This document shows positions 1-8,635 of a stretch of DNA of 20,137 nucleotides, piece after piece; within the stretch, counting starts at the first letter, position 1, and each line of letters starts with the position of its first letter. Both the position numbers and the translations under genes were made by a program. The DNA is from a virus. The stretch lies in the IMG/VR virus record IMGVR_UViG_3300027747_000800, positions 1 through 20,137 of that record. One strand, given 5' to 3'. The notes below the pieces were generated by a model. The model was given only the letters and a program-made list of their open reading frames with translations. It had not been told where the DNA came from and ran no database searches.

Positions 1-68
1 TTCCTCCTAACCCTAATCCGTCTGTGCTGGCGATTTTTGCCACTATGGGCAAGCTGGTAAGCAAATGA
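1..68 (+). CDS. 3' end of an unidentified late-operon gene (partial)
   Basis: The frame read from base 3 is open from the window edge to a TGA at 66-68 and encodes PPNPNPSVLAIFATMGKLVSK. The stop overlaps the ATG of the next gene in an ATGA arrangement (65-68), the junction used repeatedly in this genome, which is the main reason to believe the frame is coding. The visible tail is too short to identify. Its position, directly before a series of virion-like proteins, suggests another virion gene. The GKLV segment is encoded by a 13-base string (48-60) that recurs at 533-545 inside the next gene. Confidence 0.6.
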   Translation, partial: PPNPNPSVLAIFATMGKLVSK

Positions 69-1054
69 GTTTCAGAAGCGTCTTCAGAAAACTCGCTCCA
101 ATTGTTCTGGCAGTGGCAGCTATTGTTCAGCCGGAACTGATGCCGTTGATCGGCAACTTTGTGCTGACTGCTGGCGGGGTGACTGCCACGGTAAGCACAG
201 CCACGGCTGCTGCTATCGGATCTGCGACGGTAGGCGCTACTGTGTCGCTGATAGAAGGCGGTTCACCTCAGGAAATTGCTACAAACCTAGCCAAAAACAC
301 CGCTATCGGGATTACGTCGGGGGCGGTGGGCGGTGCAGTAGGCGCTGAGGCAGGTTCGGTTGCCGGGGCTGCTGCACGCTCTGCTACCGGCACTGCGCTA
401 CAGGGTGGTGATCTCAACACCATTATCAGAAACTCGATAGCCAGTGCAGCAGGTACAGGTATTGCGGAATTGAGCGGCAGTCAGTCTCTGGGACGGTTGG
501 CGGGCCAGGAGATTGCCACGCCGGGTAACGTTGGCAAGCTGGTAACTTCAACCTTGCAGGGCGCAGGGCAAGATTACAGAAATGATCAAAACGCTCAGAA
601 CTATGCTAACCAACCCGACTTGCCGGGCGGCAGTCCTGAGAAAGCTGCGCTGTATTCTAACGAAGGGTATGGCGGGGAACCGGCACCAGCGCCTACCAGC
701 CCGGTAACGTTTACTGCTAGAGCGCCCAAGCCTCGGGCAACACCTGAGCGCACGACTGCACCTGCACAGCAGCCCGCAGGCGCTGACAACGTTACTTCTG
801 CTCCTACTGACACTGGCACTGACACTAGCACTGGAACTCAGACCCAGACTGTTGGCACAATAGATGTCGGCGCAGCAGGCAATCTGGCTGACGGATTAGG
901 CACAAGTACGTCCACAATTCCGGGCGTCTCAACAACTCTTGGCGGGTCTCTGAGTACGGCCCGCGCTCCTGGTGATGTTTCTACAGATCCGACAGGAGGC
1001 CCGCAGAAAGCCGGGTGGAACGAGAAATCCCTGCGTTACCTTTTAGGACTTTGA
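65..1054 (+). CDS. Ala/Gly/Thr-rich hydrophobic virion-associated protein, probable ejection protein
   Basis: This 329-residue protein has no domain I recognise. The N-terminus is basic (RKL) and then strongly hydrophobic, and residues ~10-110 are almost entirely Ala, Gly, Val, Thr and Ser with glycine-zipper spacing, as in proteins that insert into or cross membranes. Residues ~200-320 are a low-complexity Pro/Thr/Ser/Gly tail ending in SLRYLLGL. The ATG overlaps the upstream stop by four bases and the stop lies one base before the next ATG, so it is an integral operon member. Placed before three more long low-complexity or coiled-coil genes and the fibre gene, it fits the internal/ejection protein slot of podovirus genomes. 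That role is inferred from composition and order, not homology. Confidence 0.7.
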   Translation: MSFRSVFRKLAPIVLAVAAIVQPELMPLIGNFVLTAGGVTATVSTATAAAIGSATVGATVSLIEGGSPQEIATNLAKNTAIGITSGAVGGAVGAEAGSVAGAAARSATGTALQGGDLNTIIRNSIASAAGTGIAELSGSQSLGRLAGQEIATPGNVGKLVTSTLQGAGQDYRNDQNAQNYANQPDLPGGSPEKAALYSNEGYGGEPAPAPTSPVTFTARAPKPRATPERTTAPAQQPAGADNVTSAPTDTGTDTSTGTQTQTVGTIDVGAAGNLADGLGTSTSTIPGVSTTLGGSLSTARAPGDVSTDPTGGPQKAGWNEKSLRYLLGL

Positions 1055-1055
1055 T

Positions 1056-2153
1056 ATGTCTGCAACTAAGAAACTTACCGGCATGGGCGGCGACCTGCAA
1101 AGGCTCGCAGCACTGTTGCAGTCCAAGGGGCGTAAGGGCGACACCATCCTTGCTCACATCAACCCGCGTGAGGCAGCACTTCTAAAAGCCCGTGGTGGCT
1201 CGGGTACGCGCAATCCTGCGACCGGGCTTCCTGAGTTTTTTGATGAATTCAGTGACCCTGTAGACATGGGTTATTCGTTTGGGCAATTGGAAACTCCCGG
1301 CTATATAGAACCCCCGCCAACGTCTTTTACCGTTGATCCCAATCAGCCTGCCCCTACTCCGGTTAACGCAGACCTCGGAACTCAAGCCGGTATGATCGGC
1401 GGTGGTAATCAAGGGCAGGACAGCGTGACCATGGCAAACGCACCTGCCGGGTATAACTTTCCCAGTCTTGGGATGGGCACAGGTCAAGGTAGTCTTGGTT
1501 CATTTGCAAGCCCGCTTTTAAACATCCCGTCTGCCGCACAGCAGGCTAGGAATCTCACGCCCAGCACCCCGTCATTTAACTTGCAGCAGGCATTGAGAAC
1601 TGCCGCACCGTTGGTCGGAGCAGGAGCCGCTGCCGCTGTAACGCGCAACCAAGCCGCTAGGGCCGGGCAACAAGGCCAGCAATACAAGCAGGACTACCAA
1701 AACTTAGCAGCCCCGTACAAATCGTCTGCACAGGCGCTGATGAGCGGACAACTCACGCCCGCCAACCAACAGGCTTTGGATGCAGCTCGCGCACAACTGG
1801 CGCAAGGAGCGTCTGCAAGAGGCGGTGTAGGCGCAGAACAAGCGGAAGCGCAGATTGCTAGACTGGAACAACAGTTGATCGAAAACCAGATGAACATGGG
1901 TTTGAAGATCGCTGCAATTGGCGATGCTTTTGCTGCAAAAGGCATTTCCGCTGGTATGCAAGCAGATCAGCAAATAACAAGCCTGTTGTCGGATGTGATG
2001 AAAATTATTGCTAGGGCTACGGGCGGTAGTTCAGAAATTTTGGGTAACGAGAACAAGCCGCAGACTGGCAGCAACACCCAGAACACCGGCACGACAGACG
2101 TTGCTACAGAAGATACCGCCACAACTGACGGCACTGTTCCGACTGTAGGCTAA
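1056..2153 (+). CDS. Putative internal virion protein with helical Gln/Ala-rich core
   Basis: This is a 365-residue protein without a recognised domain. Residues ~1-170 are Gly/Pro-rich and probably extended. Residues ~185-205 form a hydrophobic Ala-rich stretch. Residues ~205-320 are helical with coiled-coil character, rich in Gln and Ala, followed by a Thr/Asn/Asp low-complexity tail. A TAGGA ribosome-binding sequence lies inside the end of the upstream gene, and the ATG follows that stop by one base. The hydrophobic patch followed by a long Gln/Ala coiled coil is typical of internal core proteins that are expelled with the DNA. Function is inferred from composition and neighbours. Confidence 0.7.
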   Translation: MSATKKLTGMGGDLQRLAALLQSKGRKGDTILAHINPREAALLKARGGSGTRNPATGLPEFFDEFSDPVDMGYSFGQLETPGYIEPPPTSFTVDPNQPAPTPVNADLGTQAGMIGGGNQGQDSVTMANAPAGYNFPSLGMGTGQGSLGSFASPLLNIPSAAQQARNLTPSTPSFNLQQALRTAAPLVGAGAAAAVTRNQAARAGQQGQQYKQDYQNLAAPYKSSAQALMSGQLTPANQQALDAARAQLAQGASARGGVGAEQAEAQIARLEQQLIENQMNMGLKIAAIGDAFAAKGISAGMQADQQITSLLSDVMKIIARATGGSSEILGNENKPQTGSNTQNTGTTDVATEDTATTDGTVPTVG

Positions 2154-2155
2154 AC

Positions 2156-3778
2156 ATGGCAGATATCAACGCACAAGCAGGTCAAGTACTAGGCGTTGCA
2201 CAACCGCCTGTGGCTAACAATCAGACTAAAGATTTTAGTGATATTAAATTACTTGCAAATCAATTAGACCAATTAAATAAGAAACAAGAAGCGTTGGTAA
2301 GTGGTCTTGGTTCTATGAATGTAGGCTTGGCAAAAGAGCAAGGTGCAATTGCAGAAGGCAAACAGAAGCAAGCAGAGCGCGAAGCACAAGGTCAAACTCA
2401 AGCACTGGATCAACAATACCAGCAACAGCAGGCCGCACAGCAAGAATACAAACAGTTGCTGGATCAGAACCCGCTACCAGCGTTTGTTCCTACCAAAGAC
2501 TCTGGGATGGATCTAGCCAAGCTGATGTCGTCTATGGCCGTTATGGGCACCCTGATGGGCCGCAGCGGTGGTGGACAATCCGCTATCAACGCTATGGCTT
2601 CCATGAAAGGCATGATGGAAGGATGGCAAGAAGGCCGCCAAGATCTGTACAAGAAAGAATCGGATGAGTTCACCAAAAACTACAACCGGATGCTGAAGAT
2701 CCACGGTGAGTTCCGTCAGGAGATGGAAGACGCAATCAAGCTGGCATCAACAGACAAAGAGCGTGCAATCGCACAGGCACACGAAGCTGCCGTCAAACTT
2801 CATAGCCCTATTGTGATGCACCAAGTCAACGAAGGTAACTTTAAAGCTGCAATTGAGTCCGTAAAAGCTATGGACAAACTTGTAGCAGATATGAAAAAGA
2901 CTGTTGGCAAACAATTGGCAGATGCTCTGAAAAGAGAAAATGATTTGGAAGTGGCTCGGATTAAAGCGCAAGGAGCAGTAAACGTTGCTCAACAACGTGC
3001 TGCTGGATCTGCTTCAAATAAAGGATGGAAAGCATATCAAACAAAATCAGGGCAAATTATTAGATACAACTCCGCAACCGGAGAAGTTGAAGGTGGAGAT
3101 GTTGAAGATTTGGTTGGTGCTACAACTCTTGGCACAGTACCAAAAGGTGTTACTCAACAAACCGCAATTGCACAAAGAGCAGTTAATGCTTTGGGTGGCG
3201 TAGCTTCAGCAGTAGAAACTATTGTTGAACTTCCAGAAGGAGCTACAACCGGATGGCTGCCAAACCTTCAAACCAAAGACGGAATGATTAACGCAGTCAG
3301 AAACTCCTTAGGAAGAAAAATATCAAAAGTTGACGCTGAATTTATGAACACTCTATTCAAAGGTCTTGGAAGAAACTTGGCAACAATTGAATCATCAGGT
3401 CTTGCAACAGGGCTTGCCACTCTTGCCAATCAATTAGAAAGTGGTGTTTACATTAATGCTGGCGTTGATGATCCGTATAAAGTTGCTATGAAACTTGCCG
3501 ACATTAGGCGAGTTGCTGTTGAGAACATTCAGCCTGCAATTGATTCCGGTTTGATGCCAGAGCAACAAGCAGAAACCGCAAGAAAACTTGTAAAACGAAT
3601 TGAAGAAGTAATTCCTTATTCAACTATTGATGTAGCAAAAGCATATAACCAATCAAGAAGCCCCAAACCAACTATTGGACAATCAACTACAAAAGTAGTG
3701 TCTCCTTCTGCCCCGGCATGGACTGAATCTGACGAAAGCAGATTACAAGAATTGGAGAAAAAACTTGGCGCTAAGTGA
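2156..3778 (+). CDS. Putative internal virion protein with N-terminal coiled coil
   Basis: This is a 540-residue protein. Residues ~25-105 form a Gln/Lys/Glu-rich coiled coil (QQYQQQQAAQQEYKQ). Residues ~110-165 are Met/Gly-rich (LMSSMAVMGTLMG) and may be amphipathic or membrane-active. Residues ~165-270 are again helical. The C-terminal ~270 residues look folded, mixed alpha/beta. It lies two bases after the previous stop, and its 3' end overlaps the next gene by 14 bases. Base use changes inside the gene: from about 2830 onward it is visibly richer in A/T (AAA, GAA, ATT, TTT codons) than the preceding ~400 bases. A virion-internal role is inferred from gene order and coiled coils. No enzymatic motif was seen. 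Confidence 0.7.
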   Translation: MADINAQAGQVLGVAQPPVANNQTKDFSDIKLLANQLDQLNKKQEALVSGLGSMNVGLAKEQGAIAEGKQKQAEREAQGQTQALDQQYQQQQAAQQEYKQLLDQNPLPAFVPTKDSGMDLAKLMSSMAVMGTLMGRSGGGQSAINAMASMKGMMEGWQEGRQDLYKKESDEFTKNYNRMLKIHGEFRQEMEDAIKLASTDKERAIAQAHEAAVKLHSPIVMHQVNEGNFKAAIESVKAMDKLVADMKKTVGKQLADALKRENDLEVARIKAQGAVNVAQQRAAGSASNKGWKAYQTKSGQIIRYNSATGEVEGGDVEDLVGATTLGTVPKGVTQQTAIAQRAVNALGGVASAVETIVELPEGATTGWLPNLQTKDGMINAVRNSLGRKISKVDAEFMNTLFKGLGRNLATIESSGLATGLATLANQLESGVYINAGVDDPYKVAMKLADIRRVAVENIQPAIDSGLMPEQQAETARKLVKRIEEVIPYSTIDVAKAYNQSRSPKPTIGQSTTKVVSPSAPAWTESDESRLQELEKKLGAK

Positions 3779-5255
3779 CCAAGAAGAACTTGAGCTTCTT
3801 CGACTTCGAAAGTCAAAAGCCAAGGCTCAAGGTGGAGATGCGGCTATCGATGGCTCGGTTCCTCCTAAAGCCGCTACAGAAGGATTGGCTCCCGGCTTGA
3901 CGCCTCCCCCTGTTGCTACTCCAACAGAACGACGCAAACCTGCCCCGCCTCCTCAAGATCCTACTTTTGGTGAAAAGGTTGGTGCGGGATTGTATGGTGC
4001 TGCTACTGGTTTGGTTGGAAGCGCCGGGGAGTTAGAGCAGCTTGGCGCAAATGTTCTTCCTGAATTTCTTGGCTTAAAAGAAAAAGACAAAAGAGAAAAG
4101 CTGTTTGGCCGAGAAACTGTTTTCCCGACTATTGAAGAAACACAAAAAGTTCTTGGCAAGGTTGGCATTAAAAAGCCTAGAGAAGAAGTTAGCGGTTATC
4201 AGACTGCCGGTGAAATTATTGGCGGGTTTGGCACTGCAATTCCAGGGTTATTGCGAGGAGGCGTGAGAACGCTTCTTGGTACACCCACCGCAACAAGTTC
4301 TAAATTTGCAGAAGCAGCAGAAAAAATAGGCTTTAAATTATCTCCTTCCCAAGTTCGTGGAGATGTCCCAACCCCCGGAAAAGGTGCTACTGGCTGGTCA
4401 GAACAAAACCAAACACTTGCAAACCAACTTGCAAGCAAAGGCACCGGAAAAGAAGTTAAAGAAATTGATCCTAATTTTATTGGCCGCAGGTTAGAAGACC
4501 TTGGATCTGAATACGACAAGTTGTACAAAGGCCAAATTTTTAAAGTAGACCAAAGTGTTGTTGGCGTTCTTGGCACTATTTTGCAAAGAGAACAAGAATT
4601 AGGCGTTGCAGGTGTTTCTACTGTCAAACAAGCCGCACAGACAATCCTAGAAAAAATTCAACGTACTGGATTGAGAGTTTATGGCGAAGATTTGCAAAGA
4701 CTTCGTAATGCGTTGACGCAACGCGCCAGAAGCACATCAAGCCGTGGTGACTCACACGAAATATACAATTTGGTTGACACAATTGACTATTCTGTTGGAG
4801 TAAACAATTCTGCTTTTAAAGAAACCCTAGATGTGTTAAGGCCGCAATACCGCAATACTATTATTCTTGAAGATTTGTACCGTCAGGGTGGAATTAAACA
4901 AGGAAATATTAGCCTTGAAAGACTTGGCAACCTTACTGAAGGTAAGCGGGATGCTTTGCGGCGTACTGGGCAAGACATCGACACGCTTGGAGAAATGGGC
5001 CGTGAACTTGGATTGCGGGCAAGGTGGGAAACGTCTGGACGTGCGGCGACAGCAGGCGAAGATGCTCTTGGAAAACTGTTAGGTACTCCAATTGATTTTG
5101 CATCAACGTTGACTGGAACCAGAACCAGACCTGCAAGAGCATTGCAGCGTGCGTATGGTGTTAACGACCCGCCAGTATTGACTAAGGCGTTAGAAAAAGC
5201 AGGCATGGCGGCTGGTGCCGGTACTGCCGCTGGACAATTTCAAAAGGAAGAATGA
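3765..5255 (+). CDS. Putative large virion-internal/structural protein, TTG start
   Basis: This 496-residue protein starts at TTG (3765), supported by GGAG at 3754-3757 seven bases upstream. No ATG gives a comparable start. The beginning overlaps the upstream gene by 14 bases. Residues 1-20 are acidic/basic helical (QEELELLRLRKSK), ~25-70 Pro/Ala-rich, and ~70-110 Gly/Ala-rich with an amphipathic look (GLYGAATGLVGSAGELEQLG). The region ~170-480 looks folded and is rich in Arg and Glu. I see no peptidase or transglycosylase motif. Base composition is A/T-rich to about 4930 and then returns to the local norm, continuing the block that begins in the previous gene. It is most likely a DNA-ejection or internal head/tail protein, judged only from position and composition. 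Confidence 0.7.
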   Translation: MALSDQEELELLRLRKSKAKAQGGDAAIDGSVPPKAATEGLAPGLTPPPVATPTERRKPAPPPQDPTFGEKVGAGLYGAATGLVGSAGELEQLGANVLPEFLGLKEKDKREKLFGRETVFPTIEETQKVLGKVGIKKPREEVSGYQTAGEIIGGFGTAIPGLLRGGVRTLLGTPTATSSKFAEAAEKIGFKLSPSQVRGDVPTPGKGATGWSEQNQTLANQLASKGTGKEVKEIDPNFIGRRLEDLGSEYDKLYKGQIFKVDQSVVGVLGTILQREQELGVAGVSTVKQAAQTILEKIQRTGLRVYGEDLQRLRNALTQRARSTSSRGDSHEIYNLVDTIDYSVGVNNSAFKETLDVLRPQYRNTIILEDLYRQGGIKQGNISLERLGNLTEGKRDALRRTGQDIDTLGEMGRELGLRARWETSGRAATAGEDALGKLLGTPIDFASTLTGTRTRPARALQRAYGVNDPPVLTKALEKAGMAAGAGTAAGQFQKEE

Positions 5256-5404
5256 TGAAAACTCAACGTGAATCACTAGAGCAAAAGTCCACCCGTGAAG
5301 GTGGTCAAAACGAACTGCGCGGAAGCATGGACGCTATGAAGGCGCTGGGTCGCAAGCCTATGCGTACCAAGACGCGGGTCACCAGGAAACCGACCCGTGG
5401 TTAA
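5252..5404 (+). CDS. Small basic protein, unknown
   Basis: A 50-codon gene begins at ATG 5252 (or the adjacent ATG at 5255), overlapping the upstream stop as ATGA. AAGGA and AAG sequences at 5244-5250 provide a Shine-Dalgarno. The product starts MMKTQRESLEQKST and ends with a strongly basic tail (RTKTRVTRKPTRG), suggesting nucleic-acid contact or packing inside the virion. Its stop overlaps the next start by eight bases. I do not recognise the family. The coding call rests on the conserved overlap architecture on both sides and a clean Shine-Dalgarno. Confidence 0.6.
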   Translation: MMKTQRESLEQKSTREGGQNELRGSMDAMKALGRKPMRTKTRVTRKPTRG

Positions 5405-5603
5405 GAAAAAAGACAAGGGCATCAACCCGGATCTGGAAGAAGCGATCAGCGACCTTCTGAAGCAGGTGATGACCGACTCGACTGCGACGATCACAGACAA
5501 GACGCGGGTGATTGACCGTGCGCTCAAGCTGGAAGCCTTGAAAGCGAAGATGTCTGATGATGAGTGGGGCAGTGGTTTTATGAACACGGATGATGATGAG
5601 TAG
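5397..5603 (+). CDS. Small acidic protein, possible small terminase/DNA-maturation subunit
   Basis: A GTG-started 68-residue protein that overlaps its neighbour by eight bases. The visible pattern is a helical segment (DLEEAISDLLKQVM), a second helix with TDKTRVIDRALKLEALKAK, then DDEWGSGF and a run of Asp/Glu at the end. A short two-helix protein with an acidic tail beside the membrane and lysis genes resembles, to my recollection, small DNA-packaging proteins of T7-like phages, which sit next to the lysis cassette. Against this, the large terminase gene here is far away at 19982, so they would not be adjacent in this window. Treat the packaging function as a hypothesis; the gene itself looks real. 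Confidence 0.65.
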   Translation: MVKKKDKGINPDLEEAISDLLKQVMTDSTATITDKTRVIDRALKLEALKAKMSDDEWGSGFMNTDDDE

Positions 5604-5638
5604 TACTGTTACCATGACGATCCCCTTTAGGAGAAATC

Positions 5639-5845
5639 ATGGACGCAGTAAAAGTTATCCGTCTGGCGCTGGATGTGTTGTCTGAGAAAGTAGTGTCTGT
5701 ACTGGCCTTGCTGACCGGGTTTACGTTAGCTGCGTGGGTCATGCACGCGCCTGAAATGTATAGACTTTTAGCACTTGTTGTTTACACTATCTTCAGTTTT
5801 GTTATCACTATAAGATTCCGACCTAAAGAGGTTAACGATGCCTGA
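5639..5845 (+). CDS. Two-helix membrane protein, holin-like candidate
   Basis: A 68-residue protein with a strong Shine-Dalgarno (AGGAG at 5629-5633). Two hydrophobic segments are clear, ~18-35 (VVSVLALLTGFTLAAWVM) and ~43-61 (LLALVVYTIFSFVITI), linked by a short HAPEMYR turn and followed by a charged tail (RFRPKEVNDA). This hairpin topology and size fit class II holins or other small phage membrane proteins. The endolysin gene nearby also carries membrane helices at its C-terminus, so this could be a holin, antiholin or pinholin partner, or an unrelated virion membrane protein. The 3' end overlaps the fibre gene by eight bases. Confidence 0.7.
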   Translation: MDAVKVIRLALDVLSEKVVSVLALLTGFTLAAWVMHAPEMYRLLALVVYTIFSFVITIRFRPKEVNDA

Positions 5846-8396
5846 TCTTGTAAGAACCATTCCCACAGAGGAATACTTTGATGCGGTAAACAAGGCTCGG
5901 GTATCTACGCCTCAGTCGCTTATCGACACTGACTTTGAGTATGGCCTGCAACCCACTAAGTGGGAGTTCCTGAACATAGTGAACAACAGGCCGACTTGCT
6001 TCTACACCCCGGCTGTCAGCGTGGCAGTCAGCAACATTGCGGGTAACGGCACCAGCTTTATCACGGTGACTGCCAACCCGACCCCGGCTATCGGCACCCC
6101 GGTTTACTTGCAAGACACCACCAACCAAGCTATCAACGGCTGGTGGATTGTGGATACAACCAGCTACAGCACGAACGTCAGCTTCACGGTATATGTAAGC
6201 CAAGTTGTGGGAACAGGCGGCATCTACGACGCCAACAAAACTTACGTCTTCGCCGGTAGTTTTTACAGCGGTGCAGGTATCCCGGTTGCGACAGGCTCGG
6301 GTGCTGCGTTCACCACCGGATCAACCACCGTTACTGTCACCACGGTCTACGCACACGGTCTGGCGGTAGGCGACTGGGTGTACGTGGTAGGCACTACAGC
6401 GGCCACCAGCGGCCCGCCTAACGGCACATGGCAGGTTGTGACCACCCCGACTGCCAACACCGCCACGATCACGATTGCGACCGCCTCTGTAGGCGCTATT
6501 ACTGCTGCTGGTGGCGCTACTGCCACGCTCTATATTCGTCCTACGGGCATCAGCAACCATCGTTCGTTTGACGGTGGCGTGCAGTTCAGCAATGGTGGCT
6601 CACCTAACAGCTCGCTGGTTCGCCAGACCCGCCGGTACTTCCGGTATCAGTCGGGTAAGGGCATCCAGTTCTCAACAGGCACGACGTTCAAGCCTGCGCT
6701 GATGATTGACACGCTGACCGCGACTGGTCAGACGGTCACGCTCACCACCAAGTACCCGCACTATGCGGCGGTAGGTTCAAACATCACGGTTTCGGGTGCC
6801 ACGCAAGCCAACTACAACGGCACTTATGCTGTTGCGACGGTTGCCAACCCCACAACCCTGACCTACAACGTGCCTGGTAATCCTACATGGGTCAGTCCTG
6901 CTACCGGCTTCCCGATTATCGTCAGCCCGCAGAATTGGTATGGCACCAGCAACCGTGTCGGCTTGTTTGATAATCAAAACGGTACGTTTTATGAGTTTGA
7001 CGGCCAGACAACTTCTGTTGTGCGCCGTAATAGCACCACGCAGATCTCTGGCACGCTGGCTATCGCTAACGGCAACAATACCGTTACCGGAACCAATACC
7101 CAGTTTGTAGATCAACTGTCAATTGGCGATTATGTGGTCATTCGCGGTATGTCGTATCGCGTGTGGTCAATTCTTAGCCAGACCTCGATGCTGGTTTATC
7201 CCGAATACCGTGGTGGTACTGTTGCTGCGGCTATCGGATCTAAAACCATTGATTCCAAAATCCCGCAATCGCAGTGGAATTTGGACAAGATGGATGGCAC
7301 GGGTGCAAGTGGCTACAACCTTGATCTGACCAAGATGCAGATGGTGGTCATGGACTACACTTGGTACGGCGCTGGTTTTATCCGCTGGGGTTTCAGGGAT
7401 GTGCAGGGCAACATCAAGTATGCCAACAAGAGCGTTAACAATAACGTTAACACGCTGGCGTATATGCGCTCGGGCAACCTGCCTGCACGCTACGAAACCA
7501 TCAACATCCCGCCGCAGACTACGATTACCGCAAGTATTGCAAGCGGTGATTTGTCAATTGCTGTTGTAGATACCACCGCATTCCCGCCTACCGGAACGAT
7601 TCGGGTGCGTGCAACGGGCCAGAACGGCACCATCGAGTACATCACCTATACCAGCAAGACCGCGACCAGCTTTACCGGCTTGACTCGCGGTGCTACTGGT
7701 GGATCTGCTGCGACTGCATTCACGTACTCAGCGACTGCGCCCATCTCGGTGGAGTACGCAAGCAATATGTCTGCTCCCGCTCTTATGCACTGGGGTAGCG
7801 CAGTCACGATGGACGGACGTTACGACAACGATTTGTCTTTCCAGTTTACGGCTGCTCACGCTGCGCCTATTGCTAACGTGGCCTCCAACGTCACCGTTGC
7901 GCTGATTGCAATTCGTCTTGCTCCTTCTGTGGACTCTGGTTTTACAGGGGTGCTGGGAGCAAAAGAAATTATCAACAGGATGCAGTTGAAGATGCTGAAC
8001 TTGTCGATTTTGTCGACCGGCATCTTCCGGGTAAACGGGTATCTGAATTCGACGGTGGCAAGCGGTACGTTTGCAGCGGCAGGCGGTTCTAGCCTTGCAC
8101 AAACGTCTGTGTATACCTCAAACCTTACCCCGACTCTTGCAGGCGGTGAGTCGATCTGGTCTGACTTCACGAATACGGCAGGCGGTACTAACTACACGTT
8201 GACTACGTATGACCTGACGACTGTGCGCGATATGGGTACGTCAATTCTGTCTGGTGGAACTAACAATAACGTTCCTACCAGCACCGTTAACCTTTACCCG
8301 GACGGCCCGGACGTATTCATCATCACCGCTACCAACATCAGCGGCGTTAACGCAAACATTGCAGCGAAACTTTCCTGGACGGAGGCGCAAGCATAA
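5838..8396 (+). CDS. Large beta-rich virion structural protein, probable fibre/tail protein
   Basis: This is an 852-residue Thr/Ser/Gly/Asn/Val-rich protein with AAAGAGG upstream (5825-5831). Residues 1-55 are a distinct N-terminal anchor-like region (ARVSTPQSLIDTDFEYGLQP). Three beta modules follow at about 63-121, 161-215 and 293-345. They share the pattern G-x-x-V-x-V-x-(G/D)-x-T, then NGTW/NGWW/NGTY-x-V, then T-x-T-(I/Y). Between the second and third lies RQTRRYFRYQSGKGI (~262-276), a segment I associate with virion structural proteins of large and small marine or freshwater phages. Residues ~400-465 hold another beta module and ~555-640 a TxF..TG..RGxxGG module. The C-terminal ~200 residues are also beta-rich. 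The role as exposed fibre or tail protein is inferred from these repeats and its place before the lysis gene. Confidence 0.75.
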   Translation: MPDLVRTIPTEEYFDAVNKARVSTPQSLIDTDFEYGLQPTKWEFLNIVNNRPTCFYTPAVSVAVSNIAGNGTSFITVTANPTPAIGTPVYLQDTTNQAINGWWIVDTTSYSTNVSFTVYVSQVVGTGGIYDANKTYVFAGSFYSGAGIPVATGSGAAFTTGSTTVTVTTVYAHGLAVGDWVYVVGTTAATSGPPNGTWQVVTTPTANTATITIATASVGAITAAGGATATLYIRPTGISNHRSFDGGVQFSNGGSPNSSLVRQTRRYFRYQSGKGIQFSTGTTFKPALMIDTLTATGQTVTLTTKYPHYAAVGSNITVSGATQANYNGTYAVATVANPTTLTYNVPGNPTWVSPATGFPIIVSPQNWYGTSNRVGLFDNQNGTFYEFDGQTTSVVRRNSTTQISGTLAIANGNNTVTGTNTQFVDQLSIGDYVVIRGMSYRVWSILSQTSMLVYPEYRGGTVAAAIGSKTIDSKIPQSQWNLDKMDGTGASGYNLDLTKMQMVVMDYTWYGAGFIRWGFRDVQGNIKYANKSVNNNVNTLAYMRSGNLPARYETINIPPQTTITASIASGDLSIAVVDTTAFPPTGTIRVRATGQNGTIEYITYTSKTATSFTGLTRGATGGSAATAFTYSATAPISVEYASNMSAPALMHWGSAVTMDGRYDNDLSFQFTAAHAAPIANVASNVTVALIAIRLAPSVDSGFTGVLGAKEIINRMQLKMLNLSILSTGIFRVNGYLNSTVASGTFAAAGGSSLAQTSVYTSNLTPTLAGGESIWSDFTNTAGGTNYTLTTYDLTTVRDMGTSILSGGTNNNVPTSTVNLYPDGPDVFIITATNISGVNANIAAKLSWTEAQA

Positions 8397-8635
8397 TGGC
8401 TATCAAAAAGTTCCAATGGGATGTAGAAAACACCCATCAAAAAGCGACTGTTGTTCGCCCGGCGCTTCCGCAAGATCGGACTCGGGATGGCAGACCTACA
8501 TGGTCGCCGGGTGAGCTTCCGCAAGGCGGGTACCAGCCGATCTGGACGTTCCAAGGTGGCAACAGCAAGGACGCCCCGACCACTGCCAACACTACGAAGA
8601 ACAAAGTTCGTAAGTTCAACGGCGGGAAGATGTGA
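8396..8635 (+). CDS. Small protein between fibre and endolysin genes, unknown
   Basis: A 79-residue protein whose ATG shares one base with the fibre stop (TAATG); GGAGG lies in the end of the fibre gene at 8381-8385. The composition is Pro/Gly/Trp/Thr/Lys-rich with little predicted core (FQWDVENTHQKATVVRPALP, PTWSPGELPQGGYQPIWTF). It has no transmembrane segment. A location between fibre and endolysin would suit a fibre-associated chaperone or a small virion decoration protein, but nothing in the sequence proves either. Confidence 0.65.
   Translation: MAIKKFQWDVENTHQKATVVRPALPQDRTRDGRPTWSPGELPQGGYQPIWTFQGGNSKDAPTTANTTKNKVRKFNGGKM

Noticed and set aside
48-545. 13-base repeat GGCAAGCTGGTAA at 48-60 and 533-545
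   Set aside because: It encodes GKLV in two adjacent genes and is short enough to be coincidence or a minor duplication.
4199-4627. 142-codon antisense frame inside the 3765-5255 gene
   Set aside because: It lies wholly antisense to a long gene with good codon structure and has no ribosome site or neighbours on that strand.
5368-5509. 12-base repeat CAAGACGCGGGT at 5368-5379 and 5498-5509
   Set aside because: It is within two small genes in similar Lys/Thr/Arg codons, with no further similarity on either side.
5838-8396. Diversity-generating retroelement target in the fibre-like gene
   Set aside because: No reverse transcriptase, template repeat or typical C-terminal variable repeat was seen in the window.
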